Source: Lachnospiraceae bacterium (GTDB taxonomy: Bacteria; Bacillota; Clostridia; Lachnospirales; Lachnospiraceae). From it: a stretch of 61,402 nucleotides of DNA. Below the pieces are notes generated by a model. It was given only the letters and a program-made list of their open reading frames with translations. It was not told the DNA's origin and ran no database searches. The position numbers were made by a program, and so were the translations under genes. Shown one piece after another: positions 26,407 through 35,586 of this stretch; the first letter of the stretch is position 1, and each line of letters begins with the position of its first letter. The DNA lies in contig CAJTHM010000029.1 in assembly GCA_910576125.1 (NCBI GenBank), forward strand, positions 1-61,402, given 5' to 3'.

Positions 26407-27229
26407 AGCTGATCCTCCCCTCTACCATTACATTCAGAATGTTCAGCCCCTCATGCACCACGGAGATACGGTTGCTGCCGTACTGCAGGTGGAAGAACCG
26501 CTCCGTGGTAAAATCGCACATCTGATAACGGTCTGCCACCACCTCGTCACTGACGCCCCGCTCCGTAATGCTGTAGGGAATCTGCGTGGTATCAATGACC
26601 AGCTTATGCCCGTCCGGGATATTCCCTTCATACCGCCCGGTCTCGTAAAGCACGTTGTTCACATAGTGCTTCCATACGGGATTCGTGCAGGGGCCGTACA
26701 CCGTCACCCTGCATGGGCTGTCCCCGTGGCTGTCGCTGTCGATCATGAGGGTGTTCTGCGTCACATCTGCATAGGCATAGGTATATTCGTATGGATAGAT
26801 TTTTCCGCCGATGGAGAGCGTCCCGCTGTAGCCGGAAACATTCTTATAAAACAGCCCGGTTGCGGTGAAAGCCACCTCGCAGTCCAAGCCCGCGCCGCCA
26901 GTGATCAGTTCGCTCTTTGCGATCTCCGTCATCCGCACCGGGACGCGGAACGCCTCCTCCATCTCATACACGAGGGTCAGCGGCACCGCCCGGACAAATC
27001 TTGAAAATGCCCGGTAGTTCTGGTATGCGTTTTTTCCTCCGAAAAATATCCGCCCGGTCATCACGCCCTGAGAGAATAATTCCTCCAGAGGGATAAAGTC
27101 CGTGCCGATCTGTTCATACTGCGTCCCGTCCTTGTAACCGAAACCGCCAATGGAATGGAAAAAGGATGTCCTGGCATTCAAATCCCATGACACCCCTTCC
27201 CCGTTTATAAGCCTGAATTTCCTTATCAT
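26393..27229 (-). CDS. Distal tail protein (Dit)
   Basis: The 278 residues start MIRKFRLINGEGVSWDLN and contain FIPLEELFSQGVMTGRIFFG and YGPCTNPVWKHYVNN, the N-terminal ring and galectin-like parts of siphovirus distal tail proteins. Position directly downstream of the tape measure gene (ATGA overlap) is the canonical place for dit. It connects the tail tube to the baseplate. Confidence 0.8.
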   Translation of the reverse strand: MIRKFRLINGEGVSWDLNARTSFFHSIGGFGYKDGTQYEQIGTDFIPLEELFSQGVMTGRIFFGGKNAYQNYRAFSRFVRAVPLTLVYEMEEAFRVPVRMTEIAKSELITGGAGLDCEVAFTATGLFYKNVSGYSGTLSIGGKIYPYEYTYAYADVTQNTLMIDSDSHGDSPCRVTVYGPCTNPVWKHYVNNVLYETGRYEGNIPDGHKLVIDTTQIPYSITERGVSDEVVADRYQMCDFTTERFFHLQYGSNRISVVHEGLNILNVMVEGRISYETV

Positions 27230-30200
27230 GAATACGCCTTTCCCAGCTCCCGGTTCAGCCCGTCAGATAACTCTCCCACCAATACACCGGAATCCAATAC
27301 CACCTGTGCGTCTGCCAGCCTCGGCAGATACTTTGTAACCACTTCATACATGGCATCCAGCCTTGCCGCCAGTGAAGAACCGCTGCCGGAGCCTCCTGCC
27401 GCCTGCGTCCCCGCCGTCATGGAATCCGTGGCAGGGATGAGTGTACTTGCCAGTTCCTTCATGGGGCCGGTCAGCTTCCCTAAATTCCCGCGGATGCCTT
27501 TTCCGAGTAAATCGATCATATCCGGCATGAACGTGTGGAAGTTGGAAAGCGGCCCCTCGTCCGGCTCGGAGAAATGCAGGAAGGACGCAATGGTTCCCGC
27601 AATGTCCTTCACGCTGTCCACAAGGCCGCTGATCTTCGACTTGATGCCGTTGATTAAGCCGCCGATGATATCCTTGCCCCACTGCAATGCCTGTGAGGGC
27701 AGGCCCTTGATAAAATTAATCGCCGCATCGAATCCGCTCTTCACCGCCCCGGCGATTCCGCTCATGGCGTTCTTGATGCCGGAGAGCAGACTGTTGAATA
27801 CATTTACCACCGCATCTTTCAGGCCGCCCACGATACTGGTGACCGTGGATTTAATGGCATTCCACACACTGGTGATGACTTCTTTTATTGCATTGACCAC
27901 GGAACTGACTGCGGATTTGATGGCTTCCCATGCGGCGGTGATGGCGGATTTGATTGCCTCCATAATGGAAATGACACTTGACTTGATGGCCTCCCATGCC
28001 GCCACTGCCACATTTTTGATTGCCTCAATCGCAGAGGATACCGCACTCTTTATGGCTTCCCATGCGGCAATGACCGCAGATTTTATCGCCTCCATTGCTG
28101 TGGAAATAGCATTCTTTATCGCCTCCCACGCAGAGACCACCACGTCCTTAATGGCGGAAAGCACCGCCGTCACTGCTGACTTTATCGCTTCCCATACAGA
28201 TGTGATTACACTGCGAATCGCCTCCATTACCGTGGTGACGGTATTCCTTATCGCTTCCCATGCGGAGGAAAGGAAAGAGCCAATGGCATTCGTGACGGTT
28301 TCAATCACGGATTTAATCGCATTCCATACCGTGGAGACCACCGTCTGTATCACGTTCAGCACGGTTGTGATGATCAGCTTATAGAACTCGAACCGCGCCA
28401 CGATCAGCGTCTTTATCACATCCAGCACCGTCTGGAAGATATTTTTTATCCCTTCCCACAGCCCGCTAAAGAAATCTTTCAGACCGTTCCAGATGGCCTG
28501 CGCCGCCCCGGTGATGGCATTCCAGATGTTGGAGAAGAAGTCTTTCAAGCCATTCCACACAGCTATGGCGGCGTCTTTTATGACATTCCATAAATTGATC
28601 CAGAACTCACGGAATCCCTCGCAGTTATTCCATAAAGCCACGAAAATGGCAATCAACGCAGCTATGGCGGCTATCACTAAAGTGACCGGGTTCGCCGCAA
28701 GGATGCCCCATAAGGCACTAAGCCCTCCGCCGATACTGGAAATGCCGCCGATCAGCGTGGGGATGAAGGTCATGATGCTGCCCACCGCAGAGACCACTTT
28801 CCCGATCACGATAAGCACGGGGCCGATTGCCGCCGCAAGGAGCCCTATGGTAACAATGGTGTTCTTGGTGCCCTCATCCATGCCGTTCAGCTTGTCAACA
28901 AAGCCCTGCACCCATGTGACGATCTGGCGGATGGCGGGCATGAGGATTTCACCAAAAGAAATGGCCAATTCCTCCAACTGGCTTTTCAGGATGGTAAGCT
29001 GCCCCGCAAGGTTATCCTGCATGGTTGCCGCCATCTCCGCAGATTTCCCATCGCAGTTCGCTATGGCGCTGCTCACCTTTTCAATGTCCGCAGGAGCGGC
29101 ATTCATCAGCGCAAGGAAGCCCGACATGGCATTCTTTCCCACCAGAGCCTCTGCCGCCGCTGCCTTTTCGGACTCCGACAAGCCGCCGAATGCCATCCGG
29201 CAGTCTGCGAGGATGGCGCTCAAATCCCTCATGCTCCCGTCCGCATTGGTGGTGGCGATTGTGACCTCGCCAATGCTCGAACCGCAGATTTTCACTTCCC
29301 CGGAAAGGTTGCTCATGATGGTGCGGAGGGCGGTACCGGCCTGTGTGGACTTGATGCCCGCATTGCCCATCAGCCCAATCGCCTCTGCGGTATCTTCCGC
29401 AGAGAATCCCAAAGCCCCGGCAATGGGCGCACAGTATTTGAAGGTCTCGCCCATCATGGAGACGTTGGTATTGGCATTACTGGATGCCGCCGCAAGGATA
29501 TCCGCAAAATGCCCGGAATCCGCTGCGGTCAGACCGAAAGCGGTAAGTGCATCCGTCACGATATCGGAGGTACTTGCCAGATCCTCCCCGGAGGCGGCGG
29601 CAAGGTTCATGATGCCCTCTATGCCGGAGAGCATGTCAGAAGTTTTCCAGCCGGCCATCGCCATGTAGTTCATGGCCTCGGCTGCCTCGGATGCGGAGAA
29701 CTTGGTCTTGCTCCCCATCTCCCTTGCCTTATCCCGGAGGGCATCAAGGTCTTTCCCCGTTGCCCCGGAAACCGCCCCGACCTGGCTCATGGCGGTATCG
29801 AAATCTGCCGCCGTCTTTACCGCCACCGTGCCAAGCCCCACGATGGGCGTGGTCACGGTTTTGGTGAGGGTGGTTCCCACCCCGGAAATCTTATCTCCAA
29901 GGTTCTTTAAATCCTCGCCCACGGCGGCAATCTTCTGCACGGCCACCGCCGACTGGTTGGCTTGTTCTTCGAGGCTTTTCAGCTTTTCCTCTGTCTCGAT
30001 GATCTCCCGCTGCAAACCATCGTACTGCTCCTGGGTAATCTCCCCTTTTGCCAGCGCCTCGTTCGCCTGTTCCGCAGCGGCTTTCAGGGTTTCCAGCTTT
30101 TCCTTCGTTTCCGCAACCGCCTGTGCAAGGAGCCTGTGCTTCTGTGCCAGCAGTTCCGTGTTGCCGGGGTCCAGTTTCAGAAGATTGTTCACATCCCGGA

Positions 30201-30309
30201 GCTGTGACTGCGTGGTGCGGATATCGGTATTGACAGACTTTAATGCGGCGGTCAGCTTTGTGGTGTCGCCGCCGATTTCCACCGTGATGCCCTGTATCCT
30301 TGATGCCAC
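27226..30309 (-). CDS. Tail tape measure protein
   Basis: The N-terminus (MASRIQGITVEIGGDTTKLT form, here from GTG 30309 after GGAAGGAAGGTGAGG) is followed by a long coiled coil (LKLDPGNTELLAQKHRLLAQ), the TP901-like domain (MSQVGAVSGATGKDLDALRD ... STSDIVTDALTAFGLT), membrane-like helices near residue 500-560 and a run of at least six 22-residue helical repeats of the form AWEAIKSAVTAVLSAIK (about 27850-28330). The 1027 residues would set a tail roughly 150 nm long by the usual rule. The C-terminus overlaps dit by four bases. Confidence 0.93.
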   Translation of the reverse strand: MASRIQGITVEIGGDTTKLTAALKSVNTDIRTTQSQLRDVNNLLKLDPGNTELLAQKHRLLAQAVAETKEKLETLKAAAEQANEALAKGEITQEQYDGLQREIIETEEKLKSLEEQANQSAVAVQKIAAVGEDLKNLGDKISGVGTTLTKTVTTPIVGLGTVAVKTAADFDTAMSQVGAVSGATGKDLDALRDKAREMGSKTKFSASEAAEAMNYMAMAGWKTSDMLSGIEGIMNLAAASGEDLASTSDIVTDALTAFGLTAADSGHFADILAAASSNANTNVSMMGETFKYCAPIAGALGFSAEDTAEAIGLMGNAGIKSTQAGTALRTIMSNLSGEVKICGSSIGEVTIATTNADGSMRDLSAILADCRMAFGGLSESEKAAAAEALVGKNAMSGFLALMNAAPADIEKVSSAIANCDGKSAEMAATMQDNLAGQLTILKSQLEELAISFGEILMPAIRQIVTWVQGFVDKLNGMDEGTKNTIVTIGLLAAAIGPVLIVIGKVVSAVGSIMTFIPTLIGGISSIGGGLSALWGILAANPVTLVIAAIAALIAIFVALWNNCEGFREFWINLWNVIKDAAIAVWNGLKDFFSNIWNAITGAAQAIWNGLKDFFSGLWEGIKNIFQTVLDVIKTLIVARFEFYKLIITTVLNVIQTVVSTVWNAIKSVIETVTNAIGSFLSSAWEAIRNTVTTVMEAIRSVITSVWEAIKSAVTAVLSAIKDVVVSAWEAIKNAISTAMEAIKSAVIAAWEAIKSAVSSAIEAIKNVAVAAWEAIKSSVISIMEAIKSAITAAWEAIKSAVSSVVNAIKEVITSVWNAIKSTVTSIVGGLKDAVVNVFNSLLSGIKNAMSGIAGAVKSGFDAAINFIKGLPSQALQWGKDIIGGLINGIKSKISGLVDSVKDIAGTIASFLHFSEPDEGPLSNFHTFMPDMIDLLGKGIRGNLGKLTGPMKELASTLIPATDSMTAGTQAAGGSGSGSSLAARLDAMYEVVTKYLPRLADAQVVLDSGVLVGELSDGLNRELGKAYS

Positions 30310-30371
30310 TCCCCTCACCTTCCTTCCCCAAAGCACAAAAAAAAGAAGCCCGGAAGCTCCCTGAAAAAATG

Positions 30372-30409
30372 CAAAAAAATAGACACCTGCTGTCATGGCA
30401 AGTGCCTAT
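30372..30409 (-). terminator. Terminator after the lipoprotein gene
   Basis: On the minus strand ATAGGCACTTGC, loop CATGACA, GCAGGTGTCTAT pairs over 12 bases (two G-U) and is followed by seven T. It lies between the lipoprotein and the tape measure gene. Confidence 0.8.
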
Positions 30410-30462
30410 GTAAAAAATCTATTCTATTTTTCTGCTGTTGTATCAGCCCTGCAAATGAGAAG

Positions 30463-31035
30463 TTATCTTTTTCTATCGCTTAAAATTTTTTCATTGAATC
30501 TATCAAGAAATTCTTTGGAATTGACCCATGTAAGACTCCCATCCTCATTTGTGAAATCATAACCAGACAATTCATATAATGCAGTTGCACAAATATATTC
30601 ATACATTCCCGCATTCGGACTTTTGTAGATAATCCAATATAACGGCTTCATAGCCGACTCACCCATATTCAGCACTTCATTATATTGTTCACTGTCAAAT
30701 ACCCTTGTCCAACCTTCAGTTATCACTATTTCTGGATTTTCCCGCTCTGCTTCGACTTCTTCTTCAACTAATGCTCGAAGTTTCGTAGCAACTGCTTCTA
30801 ATACTTCTGCATCTAAATTTTCCAAATAAAGTTCCTCATTAACTCCATCCTCTGTAATTTCAAGCCAACTCAAAGAATCTGTTTCAATAATTTCCTGCGA
30901 TTCAATATGTTGATTTTTAGTTTCTTCTACCTGCTGAGTTGTATCAGCAGAAATATCTTCAACATCTTTATGGTTACATGATGTTATAAGGAATAAAAAA
31001 ATTATAATACCAATCATTGAAGTAATCTTTTTCAT
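30463..31035 (-). CDS. Phage-encoded lipoprotein (moron)
   Basis: The 190-residue protein has a lipoprotein signal peptide, MKKITSMIGIIIFLFLITSC, with Cys20 as lipidation site, then a Glu/Thr-rich linker and a globular part (SLSWLEITEDGVNEELYLEN, GWTRVFDSEQYNEVLNMGES, YICATALYELSGYDFT). ATG 31035 follows GGAGGAAAA. It is visibly more AT-rich than the flanking tail genes, and it has its own promoter and terminator, so it is an added gene expressed in the lysogen. Surface lipoproteins of this kind often block superinfection or alter the host surface; the function here is unknown. Confidence 0.75.
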   Translation of the reverse strand: MKKITSMIGIIIFLFLITSCNHKDVEDISADTTQQVEETKNQHIESQEIIETDSLSWLEITEDGVNEELYLENLDAEVLEAVATKLRALVEEEVEAERENPEIVITEGWTRVFDSEQYNEVLNMGESAMKPLYWIIYKSPNAGMYEYICATALYELSGYDFTNEDGSLTWVNSKEFLDRFNEKILSDRKR

Positions 31036-31097
31036 GAATGTTTTCCTCCGATAAATTGCGACTTGTAAGTCATACTTACAGCCCTTTTCCACTACCA

Positions 31098-31126
31098 ATC
31101 ATAGCAGAAAAAGGCTGTTTTTTCAA
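31098..31126 (-). promoter_or_regulatory. Promoter of the lipoprotein gene
   Basis: On the minus strand TTGAAA (31126-31121), 17 bases, TATGAT (31103-31098). The -35 box starts on the base after the stop codon of the tail assembly extension, so the moron begins exactly at the end of the tail gene. Confidence 0.75.
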
Positions 31127-31291
31127 TTAAAATGCATCCATCAAGGTCTGATCGCCAAGCACTGCGTATGAAAATGAGTCGTTCCTGCTCTCGCAGTACA
31201 TATCATTGATAAGCCCGATGGATAACAGGTCAAGGTCTGCCATCGAAAGCCCTAGCTGCACACACCGCAGAAGGAACAGCGGCGTGGTCAT
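31127..31291 (-). CDS. Tail assembly chaperone, frameshift extension (T part)
   Basis: The frame codes for MTTPLFLLRCVQLGLSMADL, then DLLSIGLINDMYCESRNDSF and a short end (54 residues). ATG 31291 overlaps the stop of the upstream chaperone (ATGA). In siphoviruses the second chaperone is made mainly as a -1 frameshift fusion to the first, and here the minus-one frame is open from the slippery A-run, reading KLRPTEREMTTPLFLLRC. It guides tape measure protein into the tail. Confidence 0.8.
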   Translation of the reverse strand: MTTPLFLLRCVQLGLSMADLDLLSIGLINDMYCESRNDSFSYAVLGDQTLMDAF

Positions 31292-31665
31292 TTCCCGCTC
31301 AGTTGGGCGAAGTTTTTTTTAGCCTCCACATCCGTCTGCACGTTCAATCCCCACAGTTCTATCAATTGCGGCAGGACTTGGTATATTGAAAATGTGTTGA
31401 AACCGTCCAGCCACTCGTCCACCTCATTGGGAATCTGCGGGTCGGCGTGCTTCGCCATCGTGTAGGCGATATTCTCGAACATCTCCAAAGAGAACAGGTC
31501 GAGGTTGGAGTTTTCCTCATCCCCCTCACCGATGCTCTTTTCCAGAATCCGCAAATCCTTATAAATGTCACGCTGGAACTTCAAACGGTAAATGCGCGGG
31601 ATCGCCGCCGATGCCTTAAACAATACATCCTGCCCGTCTATTTCTATTTTTCTGACTATGCTCAT
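31288..31665 (-). CDS. Tail assembly chaperone (G part)
   Basis: The 125-residue protein (IEIDGQDVLFKASAAIPRIY, FQRDIYKDLRILEKS, FENIAYTMAKHADPQIPNEV, QVLPQLIELWGLNV) is the first of the two tail assembly chaperones (TAC/gpG type), placed between major tail protein and tape measure gene. It ends VEAKKNFAQLSGK; the codons GCT AAA AAA AAC near its end form a slippery site. ATG 31665 follows AAAGGAT. Confidence 0.85.
   Translation of the reverse strand: MSIVRKIEIDGQDVLFKASAAIPRIYRLKFQRDIYKDLRILEKSIGEGDEENSNLDLFSLEMFENIAYTMAKHADPQIPNEVDEWLDGFNTFSIYQVLPQLIELWGLNVQTDVEAKKNFAQLSGK
31312..31318 (-). other. Slippery heptamer for programmed -1 frameshift
   Basis: The minus strand carries A-AAA-AAC within a run of eight A (31313-31320). 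Slipping back one base joins the first chaperone to the T extension in frame; conserved-looking residues KLRPTERE before MTTPL support this use. Confidence 0.8.
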
Positions 31666-31681
31666 ATCCTTTCAGCCTCCT

Positions 31682-32278
31682 TTATCCCTGTCCTTCTGTT
31701 TCTGCATCCACCGCTTTGGGTTCCGGCAGATACACGCTCTTATACCAGTTGGCATACGTCTCCGCAGATGTCCTGTTCCCGGTCTTGGCTTTCACATAGC
31801 CGCTTGCCAGCGGGCGTGCCTTGATGGTCAGCGTCTCCGTCTGCACCTCCCGGCTCTCCTCATTGGTCTTGCCCTCGATCTTGGGGCGGCTTGCGGAACA
31901 GTTATACAGCACATGGCGGATTTTGCGGATGTCGCCGTCAAACTCAAAGAGCAGCGCAAAGGCCGCCGTCTCGGAATGGGCGTTCTCCACCAGCACTTCA
32001 TTATTATCCGCCTCCTCCTTCAGCACGTCCGTTCGGAAACTTTCAGGAATCAAAGCCAGTTCCAGGTCGCCGTCATAGCCCATGTTGTTGGCTATGATGT
32101 AATACTCGATGCCGTCCGCATAAAAGGACTCCGGCTCCCCGTTGGGGTCCAGGGCGATGGAGACCGCGCCGGGCATCGCCACGGGCGTCTCAAATCCGAT
32201 TTCCCCATTCTCCTGTGTTTTCTGCAAAGCGTAATGGCAGTTGCAGATATTGAATTTCACTTTATTGTTGTTCTTCAT
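31682..32278 (-). CDS. Major tail protein
   Basis: ATG 32278 after GGAGGTCTG starts NNNKVKFNICNCHYALQ; the 198-residue protein continues VAMPGAVSIALDPNGEPESF, YYIIANNMGYDGDLELALI, TAAFALLFEFDGDIRKIRHV, the beta-tube pattern of phi13-type major tail proteins. It ends QTETLTIKARPLASGYVKAK plus a short acidic tail. Tail tube subunit; followed by the chaperone gene. Confidence 0.85.
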   Translation of the reverse strand: MKNNNKVKFNICNCHYALQKTQENGEIGFETPVAMPGAVSIALDPNGEPESFYADGIEYYIIANNMGYDGDLELALIPESFRTDVLKEEADNNEVLVENAHSETAAFALLFEFDGDIRKIRHVLYNCSASRPKIEGKTNEESREVQTETLTIKARPLASGYVKAKTGNRTSAETYANWYKSVYLPEPKAVDAETEGQG

Positions 32279-32279
32279 T

Positions 32280-32597
32280 TCAGACCTCCATTTCATACAG
32301 GACTTCGTACAGCTTTTCCGATTCAATCCACGTCTCCGATTTCCCGTAAAAGATGCCATGTTTCAGCAGAACAGCCTCTATGGTTTCCTCTAAGTCGGGA
32401 TTTTTCAGATCGGTGTACAGTTCAATGTCAAGCTGGTTTATTTTGAAATATGCAATCCCGTCCGCCGCGAAATTCGCAGCTTTGGGATATAAAAATACGA
32501 GGAAGGGCGGCTCCGGGGATTCGCCCTCGACAAAGTGGTCATAGGCGAAGGGCAGCCCCATTTCCTCCATCATCTTCAATACTTCCTCATGGCTCAT
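32280..32597 (-). CDS. Tail terminator/minor tail component
   Basis: The 105-residue protein (EVLKMMEEMGLPFAYDHFVE, PPFLVFLYPKAANFAADGIA, NQLDIELYTDLKNPDLEETI) lies between the HK97 gp10-like protein and the major tail protein, the standard place for the tail terminator. It overlaps gp10 by four bases. Assignment rests on position and size. Confidence 0.65.
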   Translation of the reverse strand: MSHEEVLKMMEEMGLPFAYDHFVEGESPEPPFLVFLYPKAANFAADGIAYFKINQLDIELYTDLKNPDLEETIEAVLLKHGIFYGKSETWIESEKLYEVLYEMEV

Positions 32598-32977
32598 CCT
32601 TCCAGCCCCCTTTTGATGCCTTCCTCCAGTTCCCGGATGCCCGCCTGTTCCGCAGGGGCGATATGGGGGAATGCCCGCACTCTCCCGCCGCCACGCTTGG
32701 CATGGCCTTTCTCCAAAAGGTGGGTAAGCTGATACCTTTTCTTGTTATGCACCACCAGTTCCAGTGCATTGGCGGTCTCTTTCTGCTTTTTCACAGCCCA
32801 TCCCTTTTTGTACTGCCCCGTCCGAACCGGGGCATTGGCTTTTACCTCGGATTTCACTGTATTTCCGGCTTTGGTCACACAGTCCTTCATCACGTCCGTG
32901 GCAAGCCCCGCATATTCAATGAGGCCGTCCATAACCGCCTCCGCCATCTGCTCAATGGATACTTTTCTTTCAGACAT
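32594..32977 (-). CDS. HK97 gp10-like head-tail protein
   Basis: The 127 residues include VKSEVKANAPVRTGQYKKGW, HNKKRYQLTHLLEKGHAKRG and HIAPAEQAGIRELEEGIKRG, the diagnostic pattern of the HK97 gp10 family. Role in head-tail connection or tail completion. Good ribosome site (AGGTAGGG) before ATG 32977. Confidence 0.88.
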   Translation of the reverse strand: MSERKVSIEQMAEAVMDGLIEYAGLATDVMKDCVTKAGNTVKSEVKANAPVRTGQYKKGWAVKKQKETANALELVVHNKKRYQLTHLLEKGHAKRGGGRVRAFPHIAPAEQAGIRELEEGIKRGLEG

Positions 32978-33007
32978 CCCTACCTCTTTTCCAAAGGGAG
33001 AATTTAT

Positions 33008-33346
33008 TCAGCCTCCCCTCTTTTCCAAAGCCGCCCGCAGCTTTATGGTTTTATTCTGATATTTCACGTTGTCGATAAATGTGATGTTATACACCTGTTC
33101 CCGGAACAGGATGCGGAAATGCTCCGTGTCAATGGCGGCGGCTTCGCTGCAATAACGGATAAGGAAAAACACTTCTTTCTCCGCATTAAGCTGCGCCGCC
33201 TCCCAATACTCCTTCCCGGAAAGGTTGTTTACATAGGCATGGCAGGCAAAATAATCCTGCCACGATAAAATGTGGTTCCCGGCTCTGTCATTGCCCGCCA
33301 CGCTCTTCTGTATGGTAATCTTATCTTTCCATTCCCCAAGCGCCAT
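33008..33346 (-). CDS. Head closure / head-tail adaptor protein
   Basis: The 112-residue protein contains ITIQKSVAGNDRAGNHILSW, HAYVNNLSGKEYWEA, FFLIRYCSEAAAIDTEHFRI and YNITFIDNV, the small beta-barrel of phage head closure proteins (SPP1 gp16-like). It overlaps the connector gene by one base. Confidence 0.82.
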   Translation of the reverse strand: MALGEWKDKITIQKSVAGNDRAGNHILSWQDYFACHAYVNNLSGKEYWEAAQLNAEKEVFFLIRYCSEAAAIDTEHFRILFREQVYNITFIDNVKYQNKTIKLRAALEKRGG

Positions 33347-33624
33347 CAGAACACCTCTTTCCGTATGCCGAATAAAAGGGAGCGCAGCGTCTGCACCAAT
33401 TCCCCGTGGTCTGCCTGCTCCCGGTGTTCATAAAGATAGGCGGCGGCATAGAGGACGGCAATCCGCACCATCGGAAGGTGCGCTTCCAGCTCTGATTTCT
33501 CCATCCGCGCCACATCCGCACACAGCCTCTCCCCGGTCTCAATCAATCCTGAAATAAAGGAATCTTCATCACTGCTGTCAACACGGAGATACTGTTTCGT
33601 CTCCTCCAATGTCAGGACTGCCAT
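33346..33624 (-). CDS. Head-tail connector (gp6-like)
   Basis: The 92 residues (MAVLTLEETKQYLRVDSSDE, SFISGLIETGERLCADVARM, AAAYLYEHREQADHGELVQT, LRSLLFGIRKEVF) match the helical gp6-like head-tail connectors that form a ring below the portal. Position right after the capsid gene fits. Confidence 0.88.
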   Translation of the reverse strand: MAVLTLEETKQYLRVDSSDEDSFISGLIETGERLCADVARMEKSELEAHLPMVRIAVLYAAAYLYEHREQADHGELVQTLRSLLFGIRKEVF

Positions 33625-33641
33625 CCATGCCGCCTCCCCTC

Positions 33642-34856
33642 TTATGATGCCGCTGATGCAGAAGCCTTCACCTTCATGGTCTTTACCGCTTCGGCAAGGA
33701 TCAGCTTGCCGTCCACACGCTGTGAAGCGAGGAATCCCACCTGCCCGGTTGCCGCAAACAGTTCATTCAGACGCTTGAAGGAGCGCCCCTGCCTGTCAGC
33801 AATCCAGTAATAGGAAAAGTCTCCAAATGCCATCACCTTGCTGCCCGCCGCCACTTCCGGCACATAGGAGGAAGTGTGGTAAGGGCGGTTCAGGATCATG
33901 TCCGGCACGCCCGCCTGCACGGAAGGCTGCCAGATATAATTCCCGTTGTTATCTTTCAGTTTCCGCAGGGCTTTCACGGTGGTGTCATTCAGCACCCACA
34001 CCGCCTTTTTGCGGTAAGGCGCTTTCAGGGAATAGAATAAATCCATTACATCATCGAAAGTGATGTTGGCGGTTGCCGTGGTCACGCCATCGGATGCGCC
34101 GCCCGTGGCGTTCAGGATGCCCGTAGGCTTGCCCTTGCCGTCCCCAATGAAAAAGGCTTCCTCCTCCTTGGTGCCGATCCTGCGCCCGAACTCCTTGGAG
34201 ATGTAAGCCTCTAAGTTGAATACGTTGTCATTTAACAGTTCATCCGATACCTTGATCATGGTCGCCACCTTGAATGCACCGATGGAGACCTGCCCGAAGG
34301 AATCGTCCGATTCCGGGTATGCCCCTTCCTCGTCAATCCATGACGCCTCGCCTTTGGATGCCACCACGGGAATCTTCCTGTCGCCGCTGGAGGTCTGGAT
34401 CACCGTGGCAAGTCCCCGGAAACAGTTCTCTTCCTCCAGCGCCTCCACCAGCGTATGCTCGAATTCGTCCGGCACAAGGTAGCCGCCCTCGGAATCCGTG
34501 CCCACCTGCAGGGCGTTCTCCACATCGAAGAAGTTCTTCCGGCGCATGGCGTTCCAGAACGTCCTCCTGTAATTGTCCGTTGCCCTGCCCGTTTTTTCCT
34601 CCCCATCGGGATGGTTGTTGGGCTTGTTGGTGATAGGCTCGGAAGTTGGTTTATTCAATTCCGCGTCAATGGCGGCCTGCCGCTCCAGGCGCTCGATCTC
34701 CTTCCCAAGATCCACCACTTCCTTTTCCATCTTCTCATAGGCGGCGGTGTCCTCTGCGGAAAGTAGCCCGTCCTCGCCGCGCTTGCTGTCGAGGAACTTC
34801 TTTGCCGCCTCCCATGCCTTTGCCCGTTTTTCCCTTAACTCTAAAATCCTGCTCAT
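33642..34856 (-). CDS. HK97-type major capsid protein
   Basis: The 404 residues begin with a coiled-coil scaffolding delta domain (ILELREKRAKAWEAAKKFLD ... VVDLGKEIERLERQAAID, residues 1-75), then a linker and the HK97 capsid fold (GGYLVPDEFEHTLVEALEEE, FGRRIGTKEEEAFFIGDGKG, FGDFSYYWIADRQG). The delta domain is removed by the upstream protease. ATG 34856 follows GGAGGGAAA. Confidence 0.93.
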   Translation of the reverse strand: MSRILELREKRAKAWEAAKKFLDSKRGEDGLLSAEDTAAYEKMEKEVVDLGKEIERLERQAAIDAELNKPTSEPITNKPNNHPDGEEKTGRATDNYRRTFWNAMRRKNFFDVENALQVGTDSEGGYLVPDEFEHTLVEALEEENCFRGLATVIQTSSGDRKIPVVASKGEASWIDEEGAYPESDDSFGQVSIGAFKVATMIKVSDELLNDNVFNLEAYISKEFGRRIGTKEEEAFFIGDGKGKPTGILNATGGASDGVTTATANITFDDVMDLFYSLKAPYRKKAVWVLNDTTVKALRKLKDNNGNYIWQPSVQAGVPDMILNRPYHTSSYVPEVAAGSKVMAFGDFSYYWIADRQGRSFKRLNELFAATGQVGFLASQRVDGKLILAEAVKTMKVKASASAAS

Positions 34857-34875
34857 AGCATTTCCCTCCATAAAT

Positions 34876-35586
34876 TTAATGTGATAATAACTGTAAACGC
34901 TTCTCTAACTGTTCTATGGGTACCTTTGCCTCCGGCTTTTTCGGAATCAGCTTGGTCAGCAGGGAATTGGTCACCGCTGTGCGTGAAAACATCATGCCCT
35001 CCATAGCCACATCCCCTGATTCATCTGTACCTTCCCCTTCATGCAGGATGCCGTCCGCAAAGCCCAGCTCCACGGCCTTCTTTGCGTTAAACCACGACTC
35101 CGCATCCATGAGGTGTGAAATCTTCTTCCGGTCCATCCCGGTCTTGATCTCATAGGCATTCATGATGCCCTCCTTCACTTCATTCAGCATCTCCCCCGCC
35201 TTCTGCATCTCTTTGGAATCACCAATAGCTACTGTAATCGGATTATGAATCATCATCATTGCCAGCGGCGACATCAGCACCGTGGTACCCGCCATAGCGA
35301 TGACAGACGCTGCCGAAGCCGCAAGCGCATCCACCTTCACGGTCACATCGCCTTTGTACTCCATGAGCATGTTGTAAATCTGTGCCGCGGCGAACACATC
35401 GCCTCCCGGTGAATTGATCCACACGGTGATGTTCCCGCTCCCGGCATTCAGCTCCTTTGCGAAAAGCGCAGGAGTCACTTCATCCCCATACCACGTCTCA
35501 TCCGAAATTTCACCGTTCAGCACAAGGGTGCGCTCCTCCTCCCCTCCCGCATCGTTTTTGATCCAGTTCCAGAACTTCCTTTTCAC
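34876..35586 (-). CDS. ClpP-type head maturation protease
   Basis: GTG 35586 follows GGAGGAGAAGGA and starts VKRKFWNWIKND. The fold is ClpP-like: VWINSPGGDVFAAAQIYNML, catalytic Ser in ALAASAASVIAMAG (residues 88-100) and His in MMMIHNP (about 114). It cleaves the capsid delta domain during maturation. A longer frame upstream (to 35691) would run into the hairpin island and has no ribosome site, so the GTG start is preferred. Confidence 0.9.
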   Translation of the reverse strand: MKRKFWNWIKNDAGGEEERTLVLNGEISDETWYGDEVTPALFAKELNAGSGNITVWINSPGGDVFAAAQIYNMLMEYKGDVTVKVDALAASAASVIAMAGTTVLMSPLAMMMIHNPITVAIGDSKEMQKAGEMLNEVKEGIMNAYEIKTGMDRKKISHLMDAESWFNAKKAVELGFADGILHEGEGTDESGDVAMEGMMFSRTAVTNSLLTKLIPKKPEAKVPIEQLEKRLQLLSH